Positions 47,277-57,719 of a stretch of DNA of 64,000 nt are shown here, piece by piece. The first letter of the stretch is position 1; the number at the start of each line of letters is the position of its first letter. The stretch comes from Sphingomonas sp. NFR04 (GTDB lineage Bacteria > Pseudomonadota > Alphaproteobacteria > Sphingomonadales > Sphingomonadaceae). The DNA lies in contig NZ_FORV01000010.1 in NCBI RefSeq assembly GCF_900114095.1, positions 1 through 64,000 on the forward strand, read 5' to 3'. A model generated the notes under the pieces. It did no database searches, was not told the DNA's origin, and worked only from the letters and a program-made list of their open reading frames with translations. The position numbers were made by a program, and so were the translations under genes.

Positions 47277-50200
47277 ATGCGTATTCGTTCGTCATCGCGC
47301 GTCCGCGCGGTATCCATGCTCGCCGTCGCGACGGCACTTGCCATGCCCGGCATCGCCGCGGCCCAGACCAGCACCGCAACCGATTCGGCCGCGGCCGATA
47401 CCAGCGCGGCGCAGGACGCAGGCCAGGACAATGGCGAGATCATCGTCACCGGCATCCGCGCCTCGCTCGAGCGCTCGATCGCGCTGAAGCGCGATTCCAC
47501 CGGCATCGTGGACGCGATCTCGGCCGAGGACATCGGCAAGTTCGCCAACACCAACCTCGCGGAATCGCTCCAGCGCATCACCGGCGTGTCGATCGACCGC
47601 GTCAACGGCGAAGGCTCGACCGTGACGGTCCGCGGCTTCGGCGCGCAGTACAACCTGGTGACGCTCAACGGCCGCCAGCTCGCGGCCTCGAACATCGTCG
47701 CGGTGGGCGGAGACCAGAATGGCGACGGCGCCGGCGGCTTCGGCCGTTCGTTCGACTTCGCCAACCTCGCCTCGGAAGGCGTGAAGACGCTGGAGGTCTA
47801 CAAGACCGGCCGCGCCGCGATTCCGTCGGGCGGCATCGGCGCGACCATCAACATCGTCGGCGTGCGCCCGCTTGACGGCAAGGCCGGCTTCACCGGCTCG
47901 GTCGGCGCCAAGGCGAGCTACGACACCTCGGCCGACGACTGCATCAGCTGCGGCAGCCATGTGACCCCGGAATTCTCCGGCATCGCCAGCTGGAGCGACC
48001 AGGAGCAGCGCTTCGGCGTCAGCCTGTTCGGCAGCTACCAGAAGCGCAACTTCAGCTTCCCCAGCCAGGCGAACAATTACTGGAACATGCCCCGCCTGTC
48101 GGACTTCCTCGATCCGTCGAAGGGCTATATCAACGCCAACACCAAGATCAACAATGCGCCGACCAACGGCAACACGCTGGTCGCCGTGCCCGACGACTAT
48201 CGCCACCACTATTCGGAAGCGAGCCGCGAGCGTATCAACGGCCAGGCCGTGGTGCAGTATCGCCCGTCGGACAGCATGACCTTCACGGTCGACGGCCTGT
48301 TCGCGCAGCTGCGTTCTTCCGAGCGCCGCTCGTCGCAGTCCAACTGGTTCTCCAAGCCGTTCGATGAAGTCACCTTCGACGATGCGAGCAACGGCATCGC
48401 GACCACCAAGTATCTGCACGAGACGCTGCCGGGCGTGAAGGACGAAGGCTTCGAACAGGCCTATCGCGCGCAGAAGAACCGGCTGTGGGATATCGGCGGC
48501 AACCTGAAGTGGCAGCTGGCCGACAATTTCACGCTGAACTTCGACGGCCATATCGGCAAGGCGGAGAGCCTGCCCGACAATCCCAACGGCCAGACCTCGA
48601 CCACGGTGGCGTTCAACGGCAACATCGTCTCGTCGCATGGCCTGACCTGGGACAAGGACGGCTTCCCGACCCAGACGCTGACGATCAACGACTGCTTTGC
48701 CCAGAACATGCCGAACGCGCAGAAGACGCCGTTCACCAACGGCAACTGCAACGGCGTGTTCGATGCCGGCGACCTGTCTGCTGCGGTGCAGCGCCAGTTC
48801 GCCTCGACCCAGTCGCAGAAGATCAAGGAAGCTCGCATTGACGCAGGCTGGGATCTCGGCGGCGGCAGCCGCTTCGATTTCGGCGGCGACTTCCGCACCA
48901 CGAACACGCGCCAGACCCAGTACAACACCCGCCAGGTGCTGGGTGACTGGAACAACGCGCTGCCGCCCGACGTCGCGGCTTTTGCCCCGGGCACGGTCCA
49001 GCAATATTGCCTGGTCTGCCAGTTCCACCACAACAACGCGACCGCCGATGCGGTTGGCAAGATTGCGTGGCGCGCCGAGGATGCCACCAAGCTCTACAAC
49101 GCGCTGTATAACCACTATGTCGGCATCCCTCTGGCGAATGATCCGACCAATCCGGGGCGCTCGATCGACGGTATCAATCACCAGAACATCATCGATGCGA
49201 ACAACGACAATCGGGTAAAGGAAGATATCTGGGCGGCCTATGGCCAGCTCACCTGGAAGGGTGAAGTAGGGGGCCGCAATGCCACGCTGGTCGCGGGCAT
49301 CCGCTACGAGCATACCACGGTCAAGGCGACGTCCTACCAGACGATCCCGCTCGCGGTGGTGTGGGAAGCCGACAACGACTTCTCCGTGCTCAACTCGACC
49401 GACCAGCAGGCCGTGAACGGCCGCGGCAGCTACGACAATCTGCTGCCGCAGGTCGACTTCCAGATCGAGGCCGCGAAGAACCTGATCGGCCGCGTCTCGT
49501 ACAGCAAGACGATCTCGCGCGCGCCGTTCGGCAGCCTGTTCGCCTCCACCGGCGCGGGTGCGCTCAACAACCCGACTTCGCTGGGCGGCGTTGCGACCGG
49601 CAACCAGAACAATCCGGCGCTGAAGCCGCTGGATTCGGATAACTTCGACGTTTCGCTCGAATGGTATCCGCGGCGTGACGTGTATCTGTCGGTCGGCTTC
49701 TTCGACAAGCGGGTGCATAACTTCATCGGCAACTCGGTGGTGCAGCGCAACCTGTTCGGCCTGCGCGACCCAACCGCCGGCCCGATCGCACAGGCCGGGC
49801 GGAACATCGTCACGGGCCTTGGCGGCGACATCAGCAACGTCAACCTGTTCACCAGCGCAGCTGTACTGCAGAAGTACAACGGCAACGTGGCGCAGGCGAC
49901 TGCCGAGCTGACCAGAAACTATGATCCGGCTACGCGTACGTTCGAGTCAGGCTATGTCACCAGCACGCTTGCTGCGCTGAACGTGAACCCGACCTCGGCT
50001 GATCCGCTGCTCAACTTCGCCGTCAATACGCCGATCAACAACCGGGATGCGGAAATCTACGGCGCCGAGTTCGCCGGTCAGTATTTCCTCGGAAATACCG
50101 GCTTCGGTATCGCCGCGAGCTACACGCTGGTGCGCGGCAATGTCGGGTTCAACATCACCGCGGATCCGAACGACAACCAGTTCGCGCTGGTCGGCCTGAG

Positions 50201-50507
50201 CGACACCGCCAACGCCACGCTGATCTATGACAAGCACGGCATCTCCGCCCGCCTGTCGTACAACTGGCGCGCCAAGTTCCTGAGCGACGTCAATCGCGGC
50301 GCGGCGCACAACCCGGTGTTCAACGATCCGTACGGCCAGGTCGATCTCAGCATCAACTATGACCTGACCAAGAACATCGCGCTCAGCTTCGAAGGCATCA
50401 ACCTCCTCGAGGAAGGCGTCCGCAGCTACAGCCGCGACTACATCAACACCTGGTACGAGTCCGAAGGCTCGGCCCGCTATCTGGTCGGCGCGCGCTTCCG
50501 CTTCTGA
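47277..50507 (+). CDS. TonB-dependent receptor (TonB-Xanth-Caul type)
   Basis: A 1076-residue receptor with a signal peptide (SMLAVATALAMPGIAAAQ), a plug beginning EIIVTGIRASLERSIALKR, and the conserved SAEDIGKFANTNLAESLQR and TVTVRGFGAQYNLVTLNGRQ of the Xanthomonas/Caulobacter subfamily that usually imports plant or algal saccharides. The barrel ends RYLVGARFRF. AGGAGGGG precedes the ATG. It follows GH3 in the same direction and is followed by SapC and a halogenase, a standard sphingomonad set. A perfect terminator separates it from sapC. Confidence 0.95.
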   Translation: MRIRSSSRVRAVSMLAVATALAMPGIAAAQTSTATDSAAADTSAAQDAGQDNGEIIVTGIRASLERSIALKRDSTGIVDAISAEDIGKFANTNLAESLQRITGVSIDRVNGEGSTVTVRGFGAQYNLVTLNGRQLAASNIVAVGGDQNGDGAGGFGRSFDFANLASEGVKTLEVYKTGRAAIPSGGIGATINIVGVRPLDGKAGFTGSVGAKASYDTSADDCISCGSHVTPEFSGIASWSDQEQRFGVSLFGSYQKRNFSFPSQANNYWNMPRLSDFLDPSKGYINANTKINNAPTNGNTLVAVPDDYRHHYSEASRERINGQAVVQYRPSDSMTFTVDGLFAQLRSSERRSSQSNWFSKPFDEVTFDDASNGIATTKYLHETLPGVKDEGFEQAYRAQKNRLWDIGGNLKWQLADNFTLNFDGHIGKAESLPDNPNGQTSTTVAFNGNIVSSHGLTWDKDGFPTQTLTINDCFAQNMPNAQKTPFTNGNCNGVFDAGDLSAAVQRQFASTQSQKIKEARIDAGWDLGGGSRFDFGGDFRTTNTRQTQYNTRQVLGDWNNALPPDVAAFAPGTVQQYCLVCQFHHNNATADAVGKIAWRAEDATKLYNALYNHYVGIPLANDPTNPGRSIDGINHQNIIDANNDNRVKEDIWAAYGQLTWKGEVGGRNATLVAGIRYEHTTVKATSYQTIPLAVVWEADNDFSVLNSTDQQAVNGRGSYDNLLPQVDFQIEAAKNLIGRVSYSKTISRAPFGSLFASTGAGALNNPTSLGGVATGNQNNPALKPLDSDNFDVSLEWYPRRDVYLSVGFFDKRVHNFIGNSVVQRNLFGLRDPTAGPIAQAGRNIVTGLGGDISNVNLFTSAAVLQKYNGNVAQATAELTRNYDPATRTFESGYVTSTLAALNVNPTSADPLLNFAVNTPINNRDAEIYGAEFAGQYFLGNTGFGIAASYTLVRGNVGFNITADPNDNQFALVGLSDTANATLIYDKHGISARLSYNWRAKFLSDVNRGAAHNPVFNDPYGQVDLSINYDLTKNIALSFEGINLLEEGVRSYSRDYINTWYESEGSARYLVGARFRF

Positions 50508-50526
50508 AGCCCGCCTGTACACTAGG

Positions 50527-50562
50527 GAAAGGCCGCTCGCTTCGGGCGGCCTTTCTCGTTTA
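50527..50562 (+). terminator. intrinsic terminator after the TonB receptor
   Basis: GAAAGGCCGC (50527-50536) and GCGGCCTTTC (50546-50555) form a perfect 10-bp stem with a 9-base loop, followed by TCGTTT. It could partially uncouple sapC/halogenase from the receptor. Confidence 0.8.
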
Positions 50563-50575
50563 AGGTTCGCACATC

Positions 50576-51283
50576 ATGCCCCGCGCCGTGCTCAACAATA
50601 TCGACCATGCCGATCTGCGGATCCGGCTCGACCGTGGCGCCGCGTTCGGCGATGCGGTAAACCAGATGACGGTGTTCCCCACCGAATTCGAAGCGCTCCA
50701 GCGCGACTATGTGCTGATCTTCCGTCGCGACGACGACGGCAGCTGGCGCTCGACGGTGCTGCTCGGCCTCGATGCCGACGAGAATCTGTACTTGGACGGG
50801 GATCGCTGGAATGCCGACCAGCTGCCCGCGCTGATGGAAATCGGCCCCTTCTCGATCGGCCTGCCGCCGGCCGGCGCCCAAGGCGAGCCGATGATCCACA
50901 TCGACACCGATCATCCTCGCGTCTCGACCAGCGAGGGCGCGCCGCTGTTCCTCGAGCAGGGCGGCAGCGCGCCCTATCTCGACCGGGTCGCGGCGACGCT
51001 GCAGGCCATCTATGTCGGCGACCAGCTTTCGGCGCCGATGTTCGCCGCGTTCGAGGCGGCAGGGCTGCTCGAGCCGGTCACCTTCGACATCGAGCTGACC
51101 AGCGGCCGGCGCTACAAGGTGCCCGATTGCTGGGTGATCGACGGCGGCCGCTTCGCCGCGCTCGGGCCGGAGGCGCTGGCAGCGCTGCACGCGCAGGACT
51201 TCCTGCGCTGCGCGGTGTGGCAGCTTTCCTCGCTCGGCAACCTGCCGCGCCTGATCGCGCGCAAGGAACGCCGCGAAGGCTGA
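50576..51283 (+). CDS. SapC-family protein
   Basis: A 235-residue cytoplasmic protein of the SapC family, named after a Campylobacter fetus S-layer locus: VFPTEFEALQRDYVLIFRR, LYLDGDRWNADQLPALMEIGPF (as two parts) and a C-terminal SLGNLPRLIARKERR. The biochemical role is unknown. In sphingomonads and xanthomonads it is regularly found between TonB receptors and flavin-dependent halogenases, as here. The ATG has AAGG 10 bases upstream. The halogenase gene follows after 35 bases. Confidence 0.9.
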   Translation: MPRAVLNNIDHADLRIRLDRGAAFGDAVNQMTVFPTEFEALQRDYVLIFRRDDDGSWRSTVLLGLDADENLYLDGDRWNADQLPALMEIGPFSIGLPPAGAQGEPMIHIDTDHPRVSTSEGAPLFLEQGGSAPYLDRVAATLQAIYVGDQLSAPMFAAFEAAGLLEPVTFDIELTSGRRYKVPDCWVIDGGRFAALGPEALAALHAQDFLRCAVWQLSSLGNLPRLIARKERREG

Positions 51284-51318
51284 GCGCAGAACGACAGAAA
51301 TTTCGGAGGGGATCGGCA

Positions 51319-52809
51319 ATGGACGAGCAGAAATTCCGGGTGGTGATCGCCGGCGGCGGCACGGCGGGCTGGGTGGCGGCGGCGGCGCTGGTGCGGCATC
51401 TGGGGCCGAACCTCGACATCACGCTCGTCGAATCCGATGCGATCGGCACGGTGGGCGTGGGCGAGTCCACCATCCCCACCGCCTGGACCTTCCACAAGCT
51501 GCTCGGCATCAACGAGCAGGTCTTCCTCCGCGAGACCAACGCGACCTTCAAGCTCGGCATTTCGTTCGAGAACTGGCTGCGCGACGGCGAGCACTATTTC
51601 CACCCCTTCGGTTCGGTGGGCCGGGCGCTGCCCTTGTGCGACTTCCAGCATTTCTGGCTGGAGGCGCAGCGGCGCGGCTTCGACGGTGCGCTCGCTGACT
51701 ATTCGCTCGAGACCCAGGCAGCGCTCGCGGAGAAATTCGCCACCGGCGATCCGATGCCGCTGGCCTATGCCTATCATCTCGACGCGACCGCCTATGCCGC
51801 CTTCCTGCGCGGTCTTGCCGAGCCGGCCGGCGTGCGCCGGGTCGAGGGCCGCATCACCGAGGTCGAGCAGACGGAGAATGGCGACATCGCGGCGCTAGTG
51901 CTGGAGGCCGGTCTGCGCGTCGACGGCGACTTCTTTATTGACTGCACCGGTTTCCGCGCGCTGCTGATTGAGGAGACGCTCAAGACCGGCTTCGACGACT
52001 GGAGCCACTGGCTGCCGACCAACCGCGCCTTCGCCGTCCAGTCCGAGACGACCGAGGCGCCGGTACCCTATACCCGCGCGATCGCGCACGGCGCCGGTTG
52101 GCGCTGGCGGATCCCGCTGCAGCATCGGATGGGCAATGGGTTTGTCTATGCCAGCGACTATCTGTCGGACGACGAGGCGAAGGCGCAGCTGCTCGCGGCA
52201 GTGCCGGGGCGCGCGCTGTTCGATCCGCGGCTGATCCGCTTCACCACCGGCATGCGCAAGCAGGCGTGGAACCGCAACTGCGTGGCGCTGGGGCTGGCGA
52301 GCGGGTTCATCGAGCCGCTCGAATCGACCAGCATCCACCTGGTGATGATCGCGGTGACGCGGCTGCTGCAGAACTTCCCGTTCCGCCGCGACATGGCGGC
52401 GCTCTCGGCGCGGTTCAACGCCCAGTCGCGCGCGGAGTCCGAGCATATCCGCGACTTCATCATCCTCCACTACAAGCTGAACGACCGGCCCGAGCCCTTC
52501 TGGCGCGACCATGCCGCGCGCGCGGTGCCGGACAGCCTGGCGGCGCGGATCGCCTTGTTCGAGGAAGGCGCGGCGACCTATCAGGAAGGCACCGACCTGT
52601 TCCGCATCGACAGCTGGAACGCAGTGATGCTGGGCCAGGGGGTGCGTCCGCGCGACCATCACCATATGCCCGCGCAGATCCCGAGCGAAGATCTGGAGCG
52701 GGCGCTGGGCGACCTGCGCGCCGGGATCGCGGCCCAGCTCGCCAAGCTGCCGGGCCATGCCGACTTCATCGCGCGCTATGCGGCGGCGAAGGTGCCGGCC
52801 GCCGCCTGA
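51319..52809 (+). CDS. flavin-dependent tryptophan halogenase-like protein
   Basis: A 496-residue FADH2-dependent halogenase: GGGTAGW (12-18) binds FAD, the active lysine is K78 (ATFKLGISFENW), the WxWxIP signature is WRWRIP at 261-266, and the catalytic Glu region reads FIEPLESTSIHL. The start follows GGAGGGG. These sphingomonad/Caulobacter enzymes lie in TonB-receptor operons, not in antibiotic clusters; the Brevundimonas enzyme BrvH from such a setting brominates indole in vitro, but the natural substrate is unknown. No dedicated flavin reductase is in the window. Confidence 0.9.
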   Translation: MDEQKFRVVIAGGGTAGWVAAAALVRHLGPNLDITLVESDAIGTVGVGESTIPTAWTFHKLLGINEQVFLRETNATFKLGISFENWLRDGEHYFHPFGSVGRALPLCDFQHFWLEAQRRGFDGALADYSLETQAALAEKFATGDPMPLAYAYHLDATAYAAFLRGLAEPAGVRRVEGRITEVEQTENGDIAALVLEAGLRVDGDFFIDCTGFRALLIEETLKTGFDDWSHWLPTNRAFAVQSETTEAPVPYTRAIAHGAGWRWRIPLQHRMGNGFVYASDYLSDDEAKAQLLAAVPGRALFDPRLIRFTTGMRKQAWNRNCVALGLASGFIEPLESTSIHLVMIAVTRLLQNFPFRRDMAALSARFNAQSRAESEHIRDFIILHYKLNDRPEPFWRDHAARAVPDSLAARIALFEEGAATYQEGTDLFRIDSWNAVMLGQGVRPRDHHHMPAQIPSEDLERALGDLRAGIAAQLAKLPGHADFIARYAAAKVPAAA

Positions 52810-52818
52810 CGCGAGAGC

Positions 52819-53037
52819 TTAGCGGCGGCTGCCGATTAGCGCGAGTTCGGCCACGCGCAGGCTCAGCTGGTCGGCGGCGGCAGGATCGGCCTCGCCCCAG
52901 GCAAAGGCAGGGCGGGCATTGCCCAGGTCTGCGCGCACACGCCGCGCGACCTGCTCGAGTTCGTCCGGCGTCGGCGGGCGCCCCTCGGCGATGCAGGCGA
53001 TCACTTCCGGTGCGATCGTACTTGGCATTGCGAACAT
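52819..53037 (-). CDS. small protein of unknown function
   Basis: A 72-residue frame beginning MFAMPSTIAPEVIACIAEGRPPTPDELEQ (given in part) with GGAGGGG 5 bases before the first ATG; a second ATG three codons later is a less likely start. The sequence is helical and acidic without signal peptide. It ends 9 bases after the halogenase stop on the opposite strand. I recognise no family. Confidence 0.5.
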   Translation of the reverse strand: MFAMPSTIAPEVIACIAEGRPPTPDELEQVARRVRADLGNARPAFAWGEADPAAADQLSLRVAELALIGSRR

Positions 53038-53143
53038 CCTCACCCCTCCCGGTATCTCGCGGAAGCTGGGGACGAATGAACGCGAAAAAAGGTCCATAAC
53101 GGCGCGCTTGCGACGAACCGCGCGGCCGCTAGGATCGGTGCCG

Positions 53144-53874
<731 letters not shown>

Positions 53875-53878
<4 letters not shown>

Positions 53879-55320
53879 TCGGCTGGACGATGCGGCGGCT
53901 GCCGCCGGGCAGTCTCGCCTGGCTGACGCTGCACGAGTTGCGCGGCAATCTTCGCGCTGCCGGGCGCAGCAAGCTGGGGCAGATTATCCTTGCGCTGGTG
54001 CTGCTCGGCTATACCGGGCTGGGCGTCGGCCTCGGGCTGCTGCTGGCGGATGAGCATTGGCAGGCGGGGCCGCTCGCCTGGCTGATCGCGCTGATCGCCG
54101 CGATCCTGCTGTTCACCTTCATGACCACCCAGGCACTGCTCGCCAGCCAGCGGACCCTGTACGAGGCGGGCGACCTCGACCTGCTCTTCTCCGCCCCGCT
54201 CGATCCGCGCACCGTCGTCTCGGCCAAGCTGCTCGGCATCGCCGGCGGGGTGATGCTCACCTTCTCGATCTTCCTGCTGCCGATCCTGCTGCCGGTGGCG
54301 CTGCTCGGCCATCCCGAGCTGCTCGGCGCGCTGGCGCTGCTGGTGGCGCTGGCCCTGACGGCGGCCTGCGTCGGGCTGGGGGTGACGCTGCTGCTCGCGC
54401 GGACCGTGGGGCCGCGGGCGGCGCGGACGCTGGGGCAGATCCTTGCGGCGCTGACCGGCGCGAGCGTGTTCCTCGCCAGCCAGCTCCTCAACCAGCACGA
54501 TGATCGCCGCGAATCCGGCACCGTGCTGCTGTTCGATGCGCTGCGCAACGCCGGCTATGGCAAGAGCGGCCTGAGCAGCCTGCCGGGCCGTGCCGCGTTC
54601 GGCGAGCCGCTGGCGATGGCGCTGCTGCTCGGGGCTGCGCTGGCGTTATTCGCGCTGGCGGGCTGGGGGATGCGGCACGCCTTCCTGCGCAGCTACCGCG
54701 CCGGCGGTGCACGCCCCGCAGCGAAACGCGCGGCGAAAGGCGGCATCACTCGCCACTTCCATCGCAGCCTGTTCGCCGCGATCTTCGCCAAGGAACTGCG
54801 GCTGTTGCTGCGCGATCCGGCGCTGATCTTCCAGGTGCTGCTGCGGATCGTCTATCTCGCCCCGATCCTGCTGGTCGCCTTTCGCGACAGCGGTTCGCTG
54901 CCGATGGCGCCGACGCTGGCCTTCACCAGCGTGGTGATCGCCGGGCAGCTGGTCTCAAGCCTCGCCTGGCTGGCCGCCTCGGGGGAGGATGCGCCCGACC
55001 TGCTCAAGGTGGCCCCCGTAGAGAAGGATGATCTCGATCTCGCCAAGCTGCTCGCGGCGATGGCGCTGGCGGCGCCCCTGGGGATGCTGCTGCCGGTGGC
55101 GATCGCGATCGAAACCATCCCGGGCGCGCTAATCACGTTGCTCTTCACCGCCGGGGCGGGCGGGGCGGTCGGCTATCTGGAGGTGGCGCATGCCCAGCCG
55201 GCGCCCCGCTCCACCTTCCAGCGGCGGCAGAAGGGCGGGGGGATCGTCCGCAACCTGGTCGAGTTCGTGATCGCGCTGCTGCTCGGGCTCGCCGCCGGGG
55301 TGATCGTCTATTTCCTCTGA
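53875..55320 (+). CDS. ABC-2 type transporter permease
   Basis: A 481-residue membrane protein with about 12 hydrophobic stretches. The N-terminal LAWLTLHELRGNLRAAGRSK and LDLLFSAPLDPRTVVSAKLL are typical for ABC-2 permeases that act with short ATPases. GTG start overlapping the ATPase stop; an ATG five codons later is an alternative. Substrate unknown. Confidence 0.88.
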
Positions 55321-55322
55321 CC

Positions 55323-55874
55323 TCAGCCGCCGGGCAGGAGTGCCCGGCGTGCCTCCTCGGTCACCGCATAAACGGCATGGCGCTGGGCGCCGCGATTATG
55401 GTGGTCGACGCGGAAGCCCTGGTAATGCCGCCGCACCAGCCCTGCCCGGACCAGTTCGGAGACCGCCCGGCTGACATTGGTGCGGCCGGACAGGCGGATG
55501 CGATGCTGCACCTCCGCCTCGATCGCCGCCTGCGCCGCGTCCGGATCGGCGGGGAGGGTGCCCGCCTTTTCCAGCTCGGCGCGGGCCCGTGCAGCCAGCC
55601 CCAGCCGGCGCGGATCGCGGCGAGCGACCGGCGACAGCGCCTCGCTCAGCCAGTCGCGCACCGAGAGACGGCGGCCGTCGCGCTCGATCCAGGGCCCCGC
55701 CCAGCCGGTGCGGTCGCTCGCCTGGGCGATCAGCTGGAGCACCATGAAGCTGTAGCGGGGGCGCTCGCAGGTGGCGCTCAGCCGGTCGAGCACCGCGGGC
55801 AGGTCCATGGCGGTGGGGGAGGCCGCATCCGGCCGAACGCGGGGGGCGGCGGCGAAGAGATCGGGCTGGAACAT
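55323..55874 (-). CDS. putative winged-helix DNA-binding protein
   Basis: A 183-residue cytoplasmic protein. The C-terminal part (SGRTNVSRAVSELVRAGLV, then AQRHAVYAVTEEARRAL) resembles a MarR-like recognition helix and wing. The N-terminal half has helical segments without known domain. A 12-bp inverted repeat with a related half-site lies 73 bases upstream of the start and could be its own operator. Convergent with the ABC permease, 2 bases apart. The family is not recognised with confidence. Confidence 0.6.
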   Translation of the reverse strand: MFQPDLFAAAPRVRPDAASPTAMDLPAVLDRLSATCERPRYSFMVLQLIAQASDRTGWAGPWIERDGRRLSVRDWLSEALSPVARRDPRRLGLAARARAELEKAGTLPADPDAAQAAIEAEVQHRIRLSGRTNVSRAVSELVRAGLVRRHYQGFRVDHHNRGAQRHAVYAVTEEARRALLPGG

Positions 55875-55946
55875 AGCAGGAATCTAAGCACATCGCGATT
55901 CGCCTGTGAATCCCCTGTGTGCACCCAGCTGCAATTGGACCAGCCA

Positions 55947-56008
55947 TGGCACTTTGCCGCGCGCGGGAAACGGCCGGTCGTGGCACTCTACCCTCGGGCA
56001 AAGTGCCA
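55947..56008. promoter_or_regulatory. 12-bp inverted repeat in the divergent gap
   Basis: TGGCACTTTGCC (55947-55958) and GGCAAAGTGCCA (55997-56008) are perfectly complementary across 38 bases; a third partial copy TGGCACTCTACC lies at 55981-55992. The 250-base gap between the winged-helix and PAP2 genes holds nothing else recognisable. Confidence 0.45.
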
Positions 56009-56124
56009 CAGGCGGCAGGCCCAGCGGAGGGCTAGGCGTGGCGGCATCGGCGCGATAGGATCGCCCACGACACGCGGACAGCAATGGCAGGCGGGTCGCT
56101 CCGCCCTCTCGACGAGCTACGCCC

Positions 56125-57117
56125 TTGAACGATCCGCATCCCTCCGCCGCACTGCTTGCCCCCACCGCGGTGCTCCCCGCGCCCTCGACCGATCCACGGG
56201 CGGCCGTGGGTTTCTCGGGCGGGCAGGTGCTTGGCGCGGTGATCGCCGCGGTGGCGGCCTGCGCGCTGCTGCTCTGGATGGCGGGGCTGCACATCGATCC
56301 CTTCGCACGCACCAACATCCCCTATTATGCGATCCTCGCCATCGCGCCGATGCTGCGGCTATGGTGCCTGCGCGACGGCCGGCGCTGGAGCCTCGTCCTC
56401 GCCCAGGTGGTTGAATATTATACGCTGTTCATGGCGCTGGCGCTGATCGGGGCGGTGAGCTCCTATCCGATCGCCGCGTTGAGCCAGGGCTTCGCCGATG
56501 CCGGGTTGCAGCGGGTGGACGAGCTGCTCCAGTTCGATTGGCTCGCCTGGTACCGGTTGGTGGCGGCGCACCGTTCGCTCCAGTTGCTCGGCATCGTCGC
56601 CTATCAGAGCATCTTCCTCACGCCGGCGCTGCTGCTCGGCTGGTTCGCGCTGATGGGCATGCGGCGCGAGGCGCACCGTTTCCTCGCCGCCTTCGCGATC
56701 GCCGCGGTGCTGACGCTCGCCATCTACAGCCAGATGCCGGCGGTGGGGCCCTTCTCGTACCTCTGGCATGGGCCTATTCCCTATATGCCGTTCAGCGAGT
56801 TATGGCAGCCCGACCTGATCCCGGCGCTGCGCGACCACAGCCTGACGCTGGTCGATGTCGGCCAGCTGCGCGGGCTGGTCTCGGCGCCGAGCTTCCACGC
56901 CGCGTCGGCCACGCTCTACATCGCCGCGGCCCAGCGCTGCGGGCCGTTGCGCTGGTGGCTTACCGCGATTCCCTCGGCGATGCTGCTGTCGACCCCGGTG
57001 GAGGGTACGCACTATCTGATCGACCTGATCCTCGGCGCCGGCGTCGCGCTGGTCGCCTGGTTCTTCGCGACGCTGCTGGTCCGCTGGCGGGTGCGGACGG
57101 CGCTCGCGACCGGCTGA
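56125..57117 (+). CDS. PAP2-family membrane protein (IPC-synthase-like)
   Basis: A 330-residue protein with about six membrane segments. C-terminal motifs APSFHAASATLYIAA and STPVEGTHYLIDLILG correspond to motifs C2 and C3 of the PAP2_3/inositol-phosphorylceramide synthase-like group (His and His-x3-Asp). It may transfer or remove phosphate from lipids; in a sphingolipid-containing sphingomonad a head-group role is attractive but unproven. The start is a TTG, since no in-frame ATG precedes residue 52; the ribosome site is weak. Confidence 0.78.
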   Translation: MNDPHPSAALLAPTAVLPAPSTDPRAAVGFSGGQVLGAVIAAVAACALLLWMAGLHIDPFARTNIPYYAILAIAPMLRLWCLRDGRRWSLVLAQVVEYYTLFMALALIGAVSSYPIAALSQGFADAGLQRVDELLQFDWLAWYRLVAAHRSLQLLGIVAYQSIFLTPALLLGWFALMGMRREAHRFLAAFAIAAVLTLAIYSQMPAVGPFSYLWHGPIPYMPFSELWQPDLIPALRDHSLTLVDVGQLRGLVSAPSFHAASATLYIAAAQRCGPLRWWLTAIPSAMLLSTPVEGTHYLIDLILGAGVALVAWFFATLLVRWRVRTALATG

Positions 57118-57130
57118 TCATCCGTCGGCG

Positions 57131-57658
57131 CTAGGCAAGGGCAAGGAACGCTGGCGGGACCGCTTCCGCCAACCAGACACCGTTGCTCGACAACCGGAAG
57201 ACAGCGCCTTGCCGTGCCATCTCTCCGGCAGCTATTTTGAGAAGGACCGGCGTCCCGCGTCTTTCGCCGACACGCGCGGCGGTCTCGACATCGGGTGACA
57301 GGTGCACATGGTGCCGCGCCATGGGCTTGAGCCCCTCCGCCAAGATCGCTTCCAGAAACCGCTCGACGGTACCGTGGTAGAGCGTCTCCGGCGGAGTTGC
57401 GATGGGCCAGTCCAGATCGACACCGACCGAATGCCCCTGTCTCGCCCGGATGCGGGTGCCGTCGGCGGAAAGCTCGAAACGCTACTTGTCGCTGCTTGCA
57501 ACCACCTGTTCCAGCAGCGCGGGATCGGCCCCTTCACGCGCCAGTGCGGCACGCACGGTTTCGACCGAGGCCCAGCCCGCCTCGTCCAGCGCGAGGTCGC
57601 CGGCCTCGGGCGCATGGCGCAGCCAATAGGATAGAAGCTTGGAGAGTTTCTGTGTCAT
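57131..57658 (-). pseudogene. kptA: RNA 2'-phosphotransferase (KptA/Tpt1), interrupted by an in-frame TAG
   Basis: The frame from ATG 57658 to stop 57131 encodes a full KptA (175 codons against 184 in Escherichia coli): LSKLLSYWLRHAPEA with the LRH motif, RARQGHS, YHGT, HHVHLS and GVWLAE. After VVASSDK one TAG (57482-57484, minus strand) interrupts, followed at once by RFELSADGTRIRA in the same frame. Relatives have Lys or Gln there, so one substitution explains it. Tpt1 enzymes transfer the 2'-phosphate of RNA to NAD. Either a recent pseudogene or a sequencing error; no frameshift is present. Confidence 0.85.
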
Positions 57659-57719
57659 CGGCGTCCGGTCTAGGCGGCCGCGGCACGATCGTCGACGATG
57701 CGGATGCCCGTGACGCTCC

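Noticed and set aside
50576..52809. SapC-halogenase as part of a natural-product cluster
   Set aside because: No synthase, ligase or tailoring genes nearby; the context is saccharide uptake.
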